Part shown: positions 1-6,125 of the stretch, piece after piece
Layout of the letters: each line of letters starts with the position of its first letter
Numbering within the stretch: position 1 is the first letter of the stretch
NCBI GenBank assembly: GCA_016929465.1
Contig: JAFGIT010000362.1
Span: forward strand, 1-6,919
Source of the DNA: Candidatus Coatesiibacteriota bacterium
GTDB lineage: Bacteria > B130-G9
DNA length: 6,919 nucleotides
Direction of reading: 5' to 3'
Notes under the pieces: generated by a model
Databases searched by the model: none
Seen by the model: the letters and a program-made list of their open reading frames with translations, nothing else
What the model was told of the DNA's origin: nothing
Translations under genes and position numbers: made by a program

Positions 1-1
1 G

Positions 2-973
2 GGAGAGGATATAGTACTTACCGCCAGCAAAGGAACCTATGTATCCGAGGACGGACTCGAATTGAGGGCTATCACCGATGGCAGCGTTCAGCGAGACCGC
101 AAGGGCGTCCTTTATGTCGAGGAGGCCTATAACATAAGGGGAAATCTGGGCTACTCAACGGGGAACGTCAATTGCGCGGGCGACGTCAAAGTAGGGGGAG
201 ATGTCCTGTCGGGCTTCTCTCTCATCGCAACGGGAGATGTCGTGATCAATGGTGTTATCGAGGGCGCCAAGGTCATCTCCAAAAGCGGAAGCGTGATGGT
301 CAAAGGCGGCATTCATGGGCAGCAGAACCAGGCCTACATCGAGGCAAAGGAGACAGTTGCAGCGAGATTCGTTCAGGAGGCGACGATAATCTCCGGAGAC
401 ACAGTCATGATCTCCGGGCACATTCTCGACAGCACCATCAAAGCCGCGAGAATTGTCGATGTGTCGTCCAAGCATGGTAGCGTTATGAACAGCCTCGTCC
501 AGGCTGCAGAGGAGATAATCGTTCGGAATTTAGGGGGACCGGGCTCCAAAGGCACCGAGGCACGCATCTCTGACCTCGAGACAAACGCGACAGAAATCAG
601 AGAGAACATCCAGAGACTGGGACGGACCATAGCTGCCCTCGAAGACAAAGTAGGCAGGCTCAAGGACGTCGTCGATACGCTCAGCAAGACCGGTGGTCGG
701 GCTATAATGAAAGGCTCCGGCATCAAGAATTACGTCGAGAGGATAGTGAAGGAAAACGACAATCTCAGCAAGGTGATGGATGAAAGAGCCGAATTGAGGA
801 AGCTACTCGCCAAGCTGCTCTGCGGACGAATCACGATAATCGATACGCTGTATCCCGGATGCAAGATCACGATAGCCGGCCTGAGTGAGACCATCAATGA
901 CCCCATACGGAAGCTGGTTTATACCGTCGAAAAAGGCGAGCTGGTAGCCAGACCTTACTCCCCCAGTTCCTGA
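2..973 (+). CDS. FapA-family (DUF342) polymer-forming/flagellar assembly protein A-like, 5'-truncated
   Basis: The reading frame is open from base 2, so the gene begins upstream of the window; the TTG at 62 is internal, not a start. There are 323 residues visible, about half of the usual family length, so the N-terminal part is missing. Visible residues about 1-175 are a right-handed beta-helix-like series of short Gly/Asp-Val repeats, including the family signature YSTGNV followed by GDVKVGGDV and GDVVINGVIEGA. Residues about 185-272 form a heptad-rich coiled coil (SDLETNATEIRENIQRL and on). The tail has the typical FapA ending, LYPGCKITIAG then a final GELVARPY. FapA-like proteins are known from flagellar or cell-polarity contexts in Vibrio and are widespread as DUF342 proteins of unclear role in non-flagellated bacteria. 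No flagellar gene is visible here, so I do not assign the symbol. The gene runs towards, and is convergent with, the propeller gene. Family assignment is firm; function is not. Confidence 0.88.
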   Translation, partial: GEDIVLTASKGTYVSEDGLELRAITDGSVQRDRKGVLYVEEAYNIRGNLGYSTGNVNCAGDVKVGGDVLSGFSLIATGDVVINGVIEGAKVISKSGSVMVKGGIHGQQNQAYIEAKETVAARFVQEATIISGDTVMISGHILDSTIKAARIVDVSSKHGSVMNSLVQAAEEIIVRNLGGPGSKGTEARISDLETNATEIRENIQRLGRTIAALEDKVGRLKDVVDTLSKTGGRAIMKGSGIKNYVERIVKENDNLSKVMDERAELRKLLAKLLCGRITIIDTLYPGCKITIAGLSETINDPIRKLVYTVEKGELVARPYSPSS

Positions 974-1002
974 GCTCAGGCGGAGAACCTCCTGGCGGGC
1001 CT
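974..1002. other. Convergent intergenic gap (29 bases)
   Basis: This short gap separates the stop codons of two converging genes. It holds a weak inverted repeat, GGAG (982-985) with CTCC (989-992), around a three-base loop. There is no T-run on either side, so it does not qualify as an intrinsic terminator on sequence alone. Confidence 0.6.
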
Positions 1003-2970
1003 CTATATTTCCAGGAAATCGAACCGGCCCGGTTCACTGGGCTCGAAGTCGGAGACCGCGAAGAGCCAGGCGTAGGCGCCGTCGAATGCGCCAATGAACT
1101 CACCAGAGGCATCTATCGAAAGAGACCTGTGTCCGCCCCTCAAATCTGCTCTCCAGAGTAGCGTTCCCCCGAGGCTGGCGCAGATGAGAGACCTGCCTTC
1201 CCTGAAGACCTCGATGAATTCTCTATTCTGGTTTCTCGCCACAGTTGAGTGCCTATCGGCGAGCTCCTTTCTCCAGGTGATGCGGCCGTCCTGCCCGATC
1301 AGGATCGCCTCATCGCGAGTGGTCCTGCAGAATAGGCCGTCTTCGAACGGGCGCAGTCTTGTGATAGGCGAGCCCAAATCTGCCGCCCAGATTCGCTCAC
1401 CCAACAGGTCGAATGCCGAGACAACTCCCCGAGTGTCTCCTACAAAGAGGGACTCATCGTCAAGCGCGAGCCGACTTCCCCCCGATGTGAATTCGACCGA
1501 AAAGACTCCTCTGCCCTTGAAGTCAACCAGAACTGCCCGGTTCCCTTCTGCGACAACCATGTCCTCACCAGAGGGCGAGATCAAGAAATAACGGGCATCG
1601 GCGGAGTCCATCCAGGTTCTCATGATCTGCCCGTCCGCATCAAAAACGCATATATTGCCGCCCATATCCATCGTTGCGAAGCGGTTCCCAATGGCATTGA
1701 CAGCAAGCATCGCAGTCCCCACACGTCTGCGCCAGAGGAGCTGGTCGTGGGCAAACGCATTCAGATATCCCTCGGTCGTGGCCGCAAAGGAGTACGACCG
1801 CGATGCGAGACACAGCGAAAAGACAGTCCCACCCAGGTTTGCTATCTCATTCGAGCGCCCCTTCTCGTCGAACGAGATGATGCGCCCATCAGTGGTTGCA
1901 CAGATTGAATGTTTGCCTCCGGGAAGCACGCGAATCTGAGCGGTTTGGCGGCTACTGGGCCTGCTGAAGAGCTTCGCTGAGAATAGGGGCTTCTTCTCTG
2001 AATGGCTCCCTTTACCCGACGAGTGCTCAAGGAAGGTGAAACGAGAGCTGTCGCCCGAAGTGATCTCATAGCCATACACGACCCCCAATCGGTCGGCGAC
2101 AATGAGATATTGGCTGTTGGCGTCGATGGCCCATGACTTGGGCCGGAATGGGAGATCAAAACTCGCGACTGCATCGCCGGCCTGATTGACAAAAGAAAGC
2201 CCCCCATTAATCGTCCCAAGTGCGATCATGGCGCATTCAGGCACGCACACAGCAAAGCTTATCGGCTGCTTGGATTTGAATGCGCGCGCATCAAGCCCCT
2301 CCCTGTCGAACAAGAATGCACCCATGCCAAACGCCGGCAGCGTAATCCACCTGCAGCACGGACTAAAATGAGGGAGCCCGCTCATGGTGTTGAGTTTTCT
2401 AACCCACAGCTGGTCGAATTCGCCATCCAATAGTGCAATCGCGGCGTTGGAGTTTCCGAGCAGCGCCAGGTCCTCTTCTGCGGATAAATCAATGGACTCT
2501 ATCGACAACGGGATTTGCATTGTTCTCACTAGCTCACCTCCTCGGTCAAGGATCGAGATGCACCGGGAATCGCCTCCTACGAGAATCGCCCCATCAGAAA
2601 GCCTCATGTCGGAGGCGTTGATGACATGCGGATAGCGAGTCGTCCAGACCGTCGTTCCCGACAAATCGAGAAGGGCGATTGTGCGGTCCGCTAAGGAGAC
2701 GAAAATGTTCGAACCATCGCGGGATAGCCGGAAGGACCTGATCGCCTCGTCAAATCTCTTCGAGAAAATCAGCTCGCCGCTGGGAGAGAGTCCGCATAGG
2801 TTGTTCTCACCGTCACTTAATGCTGAGTGACCCGTTACGGCGACGCTGGCCTCGACAAATGCCTGTGCGGAGGAATAAATCCATCTCTCCTGAAGGGCAA
2901 AAGACGGCCCGTCATAGGATACATCCATGTCGGGGACAAGGCTTTCCTCTCTTCCTCTGGCTCTCCTCAA
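1003..2970 (-). CDS. Double beta-propeller (WD40/PQQ-like repeat) protein, cytoplasmic, function unknown
   Basis: The protein has about 655 residues made almost entirely of propeller blades. Repeating units have the form 'S.DG..I.V...D..I.LLD..G...W', for example LSRDGSNIFVSLADRTIALL and the later ISPSGEDMVVAEGNRAVLVD. Two propellers are likely, at residues about 30-312 and 345-645. They are joined by a basic, Ser-rich linker near 1936-2037 (HSSGKGSHSEKKPLFSAKLF). I see no signal peptide and no membrane segment, so a cytoplasmic location is inferred. The blades lack a regular GH/WD pattern and resemble PQQ-like or degenerate WD40 repeats; no catalytic motif is visible. Start choice is uncertain: TTG at 2970 has an AGAGG six bases upstream (2977-2981), ATG at 2928 has its purine-rich site 17 bases away, and TTG at 2985 has none close. 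The upstream neighbour on the same strand also carries a propeller, but secreted. Such proteins usually serve as protein-interaction platforms; the partner is unknown. Confidence 0.8.
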   Translation of the reverse strand: MRRARGREESLVPDMDVSYDGPSFALQERWIYSSAQAFVEASVAVTGHSALSDGENNLCGLSPSGELIFSKRFDEAIRSFRLSRDGSNIFVSLADRTIALLDLSGTTVWTTRYPHVINASDMRLSDGAILVGGDSRCISILDRGGELVRTMQIPLSIESIDLSAEEDLALLGNSNAAIALLDGEFDQLWVRKLNTMSGLPHFSPCCRWITLPAFGMGAFLFDREGLDARAFKSKQPISFAVCVPECAMIALGTINGGLSFVNQAGDAVASFDLPFRPKSWAIDANSQYLIVADRLGVVYGYEITSGDSSRFTFLEHSSGKGSHSEKKPLFSAKLFSRPSSRQTAQIRVLPGGKHSICATTDGRIISFDEKGRSNEIANLGGTVFSLCLASRSYSFAATTEGYLNAFAHDQLLWRRRVGTAMLAVNAIGNRFATMDMGGNICVFDADGQIMRTWMDSADARYFLISPSGEDMVVAEGNRAVLVDFKGRGVFSVEFTSGGSRLALDDESLFVGDTRGVVSAFDLLGERIWAADLGSPITRLRPFEDGLFCRTTRDEAILIGQDGRITWRKELADRHSTVARNQNREFIEVFREGRSLICASLGGTLLWRADLRGGHRSLSIDASGEFIGAFDGAYAWLFAVSDFEPSEPGRFDFLEI

Positions 2971-2976
2971 GAGAGA

Positions 2977-2981
2977 CCTCT
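2977..2981 (-). promoter_or_regulatory. Possible ribosome binding site for the double-propeller gene
   Basis: On the minus strand this reads AGAGG, six bases before a TTG at 2968-2970. It is the only well-spaced Shine-Dalgarno-like site among the three candidate starts and is why I favour TTG at 2970 over ATG at 2928. The match is short, so the call is tentative. Confidence 0.4.
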
Positions 2982-3047
2982 GCAAAGAAAAGACTGAAAA
3001 TCGAGCCCCTTATGAACCAAACACACTACCTCAATCGAGCCCAGCTA

Positions 3048-3107
3048 AATCCCGCCTACAACAAGCGAATCTCGCCTATTACGGGACAATCCCGGCGAAT
3101 ATGCCGC
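3048..3107. repeat. Three imperfect direct repeats with 20-base period in the intergenic region
   Basis: Three units start at 3048, 3068 and 3088. They begin AATCCCGCCTA, AATCTCGCCTA and AATCCCGGCGA. The first 8-11 bases of each are conserved and the rest diverge. The spacing is exactly 20 bases, about two helical turns, and the array lies between the stop of the pseudo-subtilase gene and the start of the propeller gene, on the upstream side of the latter. It could be an operator-like array or simply chance in a short tract; related AATCGAGCC copies at 2999 and 3033 do not keep the period. Confidence 0.4.
3082..3094. other. Small perfect hairpin (CGGGA-CAA-TCCCG)
   Basis: A five-base-pair stem with a three-base loop lies 28 bases past the stop codon of the pseudo-subtilase gene. 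On the minus strand it is followed by TAATAGG rather than a T-run, so it is not a convincing Rho-independent terminator. It overlaps the second and third units of the 20-base repeat, so it might instead be part of a protein-binding site. RNA processing or attenuation is also possible. Confidence 0.35.
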
Positions 3108-3122
3108 TATCGACCGCTCAGC

Positions 3123-5948
3123 CTAATGAATTGTGAGATAGGGCCAAGTATCGCTTCGCTGACCTGAGTTGTCAAAGGCAACAATCTCTAGGATCAATTG
3201 TCCAGCGGCGATTCCGCCAACTCCGGTGTAGAGAGTGAATGTGCCGTCATTCGGGAATTTATCGCCCTGAGTGCCATCGTCCTTGAGATACGCTTCCAAT
3301 GGAGATTGGCCCTCGAGGAACAGCTCAACGCGATCGATGTCGCCCCACGTTATCCCACTCGAGTCCCTGACCACGGCGGTTATGTTCACAACTCCCCCCT
3401 GCGTCGAAGCGGATGAGCCATAGAGCCCAGCGCTCAGGATCGATGGAGTACCATCTGCGGCGTATCCGGATGTCAGCGAGCCGGTCTTGCCTTTGCTCGC
3501 CTTGTCTGCCGATGGAGAAAGGCTGTCCTTGACCGTGAGATATGGCCACATATCGCTCGTCTTTCCGGATGAGTCCGTCGCGGCGATCCCTACGAGATAT
3601 TGGCCGGATGCGAACATCCCTGGGAAAATGAAGATGGAGTAAGTATATATGCCATCTCCGGCAATGGAGTCACCTTCCAGCCCGTCATCTCTCATTAAGA
3701 GACCAGTTGGCGCGCCTTCGAAATAGAGCTCAACCTTGGAGATGTCGGTCCTCGCATCGGGCGTAGAGACCTTTGCGGTGATGATGAGATTGCCGCCGTC
3801 GGCCTGTGAGATGTAGCTGTCGCCGAAAGACGCCTCCTCGATCACTGGCGGCAGATCATTTGATTCACCGACGAGGGCGGCATATATGTCAATGAGTCCG
3901 GAGCCGGTCCGATTCGCATCCCCAAGGGATCTCGCCCCGCCCTTCAACCGGCTGATAACCTCAGCGTATGGAGCGGTGGGCATATAGGAACGGATCAAAG
4001 CGCAGGCACCGGCTGCAAATCCAGCAGAGCAGGCGGTACCGTGAACATAATCATAGCCAAGAGCATATCCGTTTGCCGAATAAGAGCTGGCGTAAGTGGG
4101 CAGCGTAGTGTAAATACCGTTTTCGTCTCCAGGGCCCCCCGAGCCTCCAGGCGCGACAACGTCAACCTTGCGACCATCTGCACTACCGCCTGAACTCGAA
4201 TAGGAGGTTACCTGGCCATTCCTGCCGGTCGCTCCAACTGCCAAGACACCTTCATAGCTCGCCGGATAGCCCGAGACACCAGCTGTATCGCCTGTACCGG
4301 AGATGACCAAGATGTCATGCTCCTTCGCGTAGTTCACGGCGTCTTCCAGCTGAGCAGATTTTTCGTCGAAGCCGACCGGAATCACCGCGATTTTGGCGCC
4401 CATATCGACGGCGTATCTGACCGCCTTCCAGAGAGCCTGCCGTGAGCCATCGAACTTAAGGGCCATAATCGAGGCGCCCCACGACACACCTGCCACGTTC
4501 TTCGGACAGCAATCTTGATCATGGAAGCTGGAGTTGTCATTGTTCGCGATTGCAGCGATTATTCCGGCGACTGCGGTGCCGGTCCCCTGCTCATCGAAGA
4601 TGCCGTTGCTGCCGATTCCGTCCCGCGTGAACGACCATCCGAAGACATCATCTGTGAGGCCATTGCCGTCGTTGTCAATTCCGTCGGCATCCAATTCCCC
4701 CTGATTCCGCCAGAGGCTCTCACGCAGGTCCGGATGATTTGGATCGACGCCCGTGCTGATCAATGCTACGACAACATCAGTGCTATCTCCGCGCTCGATG
4801 TACCAGGCAGTAGGAGCATTGATGTCTGCGGTACGAGAAGGTTCATAGAGAGCCCATTGCTTGTCAAAACTGCTATCGCATGGAGTTATCATCCCACCGG
4901 CCGGAGCGAGGTCACACTCGAGGATGTTCATGCTGCCATCTGTGACCGAGAAGCTGTCAAAGGTGTGGTCCTGGTACCCAGATTTACTCACAGTCAATGT
5001 AACGTTTTCCGAGGAGTTCACGGCTCTGAAACATACTCTGCCAAGATGATCGGATTCCAGGAATTCCTGATCAGTGCCGGAGTTGACGACGACCGTCGCT
5101 CGCGGCAGCGGGCATCCCTCTGCATTCTCGGAACCATTGTTGATTTGAACAGCAACTGTTCCTGTATTCCCGGCTCGTCCTACGTCGATTCTCGCCACGG
5201 TCATCGCATTGTAATCAACTGTCCAGAGGTACAGACCGTCAAAAGCCATGTCATAGAGCGTTCTTCCACCAGTGGTGAACCAGGAATCGATGCCGCCGTC
5301 ATCTCTCCGAGTGAACATGATGCTTTCGCCTTCTTTGCACGTCGCAGAGATGAATAGGCTCTTGCCGTCCGCCGCCAGACCGAATCCCTGAATCAACTCA
5401 TAGCCGCCTACGCTCGCTGGGATATCAGCCCTCCCGACCTCTGTTCCCTGCCGGCTGTACCAGATGAGAGTCCCGCCGCCCGAAGCTGACTTCAGACAGG
5501 CCAGATTCTCACCATCATAGGCGAGACCTATCATCCGTCCATCAACGGTGAAGGAAGAGACCAAATCTCCGTTCAGGGGATTGATGCACAGCAGTCTGGG
5601 AACGGATCCTGAATCCAGGACCCAGACATTCTCACCATCCCACGCACAGCCTCTCGGCTGAACTTCATCAATGGAATTCACGATGTAATCAATAACGAAT
5701 GATTCCCTGGATGTGCCTCCCACCGTATCGAGGACGTAGAGCATGGGCGTCACCAATTGCCCTAATACCACCACTCCGGAGCAGTAAAGAAGCCCATCCT
5801 CATCGACGGCCAAGCCTCTTGGGCTCAACTCCTGAGGTGCATCGAATTCGTAGCCGATATAACCGGTCTCCGCCGCGGCGTGGCCGATACCCAAAGTGGA
5901 GATGGCTAGATAGCCAAGAAACGCCAGTGATGAGATTGCCCTTTGCAT
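3123..5948 (-). CDS. Exported pseudo-subtilase: propeller, Ig-like domain, catalytically dead S8 domain, two C-terminal beta-sandwich repeats
   Basis: This is a 941-residue protein. I chose ATG at 5948 because AGGGG lies ten bases upstream and a signal peptide follows at once; an in-frame TTG at 6086 would bury that peptide. Domains: signal peptide 1-26; five to six propeller-like blades at 27-257 (recurring 'RGLAVDEDGLLY', 'RGCAWDGENVW', 'GLAYDGENL'); a carboxypeptidase-regulatory/PEGA-like beta-sandwich at 258-356; a subtilisin-like S8 domain at 359-695; two homologous beta-sandwich repeats at 699-808 and 834-941. The S8 fold is clear from ALISTGVDPNHPDL, GTGTAVAGIIAA, YPASYEGVLAVGAT, VDVVAPGG and HGTACSAGFAAG. 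The active site is not: subtilisin Asp32 is Ser398, His64 is Thr456, Asn155 is Asp554 and Ser221 is Ala639. An acidic, Ca-site-like loop (ELDADGIDNDGNGLTDD) is kept. No I9 propeptide, membrane anchor or sorting signal is seen. It is probably periplasmic or extracellular and acts by binding rather than cleavage. Fold assignment is strong; role is inferred. Confidence 0.9.
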   Translation of the reverse strand: MQRAISSLAFLGYLAISTLGIGHAAAETGYIGYEFDAPQELSPRGLAVDEDGLLYCSGVVVLGQLVTPMLYVLDTVGGTSRESFVIDYIVNSIDEVQPRGCAWDGENVWVLDSGSVPRLLCINPLNGDLVSSFTVDGRMIGLAYDGENLACLKSASGGGTLIWYSRQGTEVGRADIPASVGGYELIQGFGLAADGKSLFISATCKEGESIMFTRRDDGGIDSWFTTGGRTLYDMAFDGLYLWTVDYNAMTVARIDVGRAGNTGTVAVQINNGSENAEGCPLPRATVVVNSGTDQEFLESDHLGRVCFRAVNSSENVTLTVSKSGYQDHTFDSFSVTDGSMNILECDLAPAGGMITPCDSSFDKQWALYEPSRTADINAPTAWYIERGDSTDVVVALISTGVDPNHPDLRESLWRNQGELDADGIDNDGNGLTDDVFGWSFTRDGIGSNGIFDEQGTGTAVAGIIAAIANNDNSSFHDQDCCPKNVAGVSWGASIMALKFDGSRQALWKAVRYAVDMGAKIAVIPVGFDEKSAQLEDAVNYAKEHDILVISGTGDTAGVSGYPASYEGVLAVGATGRNGQVTSYSSSGGSADGRKVDVVAPGGSGGPGDENGIYTTLPTYASSYSANGYALGYDYVHGTACSAGFAAGACALIRSYMPTAPYAEVISRLKGGARSLGDANRTGSGLIDIYAALVGESNDLPPVIEEASFGDSYISQADGGNLIITAKVSTPDARTDISKVELYFEGAPTGLLMRDDGLEGDSIAGDGIYTYSIFIFPGMFASGQYLVGIAATDSSGKTSDMWPYLTVKDSLSPSADKASKGKTGSLTSGYAADGTPSILSAGLYGSSASTQGGVVNITAVVRDSSGITWGDIDRVELFLEGQSPLEAYLKDDGTQGDKFPNDGTFTLYTGVGGIAAGQLILEIVAFDNSGQRSDTWPYLTIH
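3126..3449 (-). repeat. C-terminal beta-sandwich repeat, copy 2
   Basis: This segment codes residues about 834-941. It shares with copy 1 the pattern DI..VEL..EG, then DDG..GD....DG.(Y/F)T, then AGQ or SGQ, then A.D.SG..SD.WPYLT. This style of domain is common at the C-terminus of secreted multidomain bacterial proteins (choice-of-anchor-X/CARDB-like). The protein ends one residue after WPYLTI, so the domain is the natural C-terminus and no anchor follows. Confidence 0.75.
3525..3854 (-). repeat. C-terminal beta-sandwich repeat, copy 1
   Basis: This segment codes residues about 699-808, directly after the S8-like domain. It is homologous to copy 2 at the protein level, and the two are separated by a Ser/Lys/Gly-rich linker of about 25 residues (SLSPSADKASKGKTGSLTSG). 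The acidic run MRDDGLEGDSIAGDGIYT resembles a calcium-binding loop by composition only. The copies are well diverged, so the duplication is old. Confidence 0.75.
3864..4874 (-). other. Subtilisin-like (S8) domain with all catalytic positions substituted
   Basis: The substituted codons can be read directly. The Asp32 position is AGC (Ser) at 4755-4757. The His64 position is ACC (Thr) at 4581-4583. The oxyanion Asn155 position is GAT (Asp) at 4287-4289. The Ser221 position is GCC (Ala) at 4032-4034. The second His of the usual HGTHVAG motif is also lost (Ala). All flanking fold residues align without gaps, so the register is not in doubt. Confidence 0.88.
5871..5948 (-). other. Sec signal peptide of the pseudo-subtilase
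   Basis: Residues 1-26 have a short basic start (MQR), a hydrophobic core (AISSLAFLGYLAISTLGIG) and an Ala-x-Ala site (HAAA, then ETG). This predicts cleavage by signal peptidase I after residue 26. There is no lipobox cysteine, so the product is predicted to be soluble rather than a lipoprotein. Confidence 0.85.
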
Positions 5949-6125
5949 GAGTCTTTTTCCCCTTGTTTTTGGTAGCTTTCTTGATTTCTGAAACAACTGG
6001 ACAGTGCTCGAAGTTCCCGCCTCAGAGCATGTTCGTGGCCCATTGACGGCGCACAATAACGGGCGGGGATCAGTTCCAAAGAGCAAGAAATCGCTGGATG
6101 CCGATACTTGCGTTCCGCAGCCTCG
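5949..6125 (-). other. Intergenic region (177 bases) between the radical SAM gene and the pseudo-subtilase gene
   Basis: The region holds the ribosome binding site of the downstream gene and otherwise no gene. The frame stays open through most of it, but that stretch has no Shine-Dalgarno site at its TTG and gives no recognisable domain. A four-base-pair hairpin (TGCG-TTC-CGCA, 6109-6119) lacks a T-run. I find no convincing -35/-10 pair, so whether a promoter lies here is open. Confidence 0.55.
5959..5963 (-). promoter_or_regulatory. Ribosome binding site of the pseudo-subtilase gene
   Basis: On the minus strand this reads AGGGG, within AAGGGGAAAAAG, ten bases before the ATG at 5946-5948. 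With the signal peptide immediately downstream it fixes the start at 5948. Confidence 0.65.

Noticed and set aside
974-1002. Bidirectional terminator between the converging genes
   Set aside because: The only inverted repeat has a four-base-pair stem and no flanking T-run on either strand.
1094-1591. 165-codon plus-strand open frame antisense to the double-propeller gene
   Set aside because: Ser/Pro/Arg-rich low-complexity translation, no recognisable domain, and full overlap with clear propeller repeats on the opposite strand.
4515-5357. 280-codon open frame on the plus strand, antisense to the pseudo-subtilase gene
   Set aside because: It lies wholly inside a strongly supported gene on the other strand, its product shows no domain, and its length is explained by codon bias of the sense gene.
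3123-5948. Active subtilisin-like serine protease
   Set aside because: The fold matches, but Asp, His, oxyanion Asn and nucleophile Ser are all substituted, so calling it an active peptidase would be wrong.
5949-6086. 46-residue N-terminal extension of the pseudo-subtilase from a TTG at 6086
   Set aside because: No ribosome binding site, no domain, and it would place the signal peptide inside the protein; ATG at 5948 has a good AGGGG site.
6109-6119. Terminator hairpin after the radical SAM gene
   Set aside because: The stem is only four base pairs and is not followed by a T-run on the minus strand.
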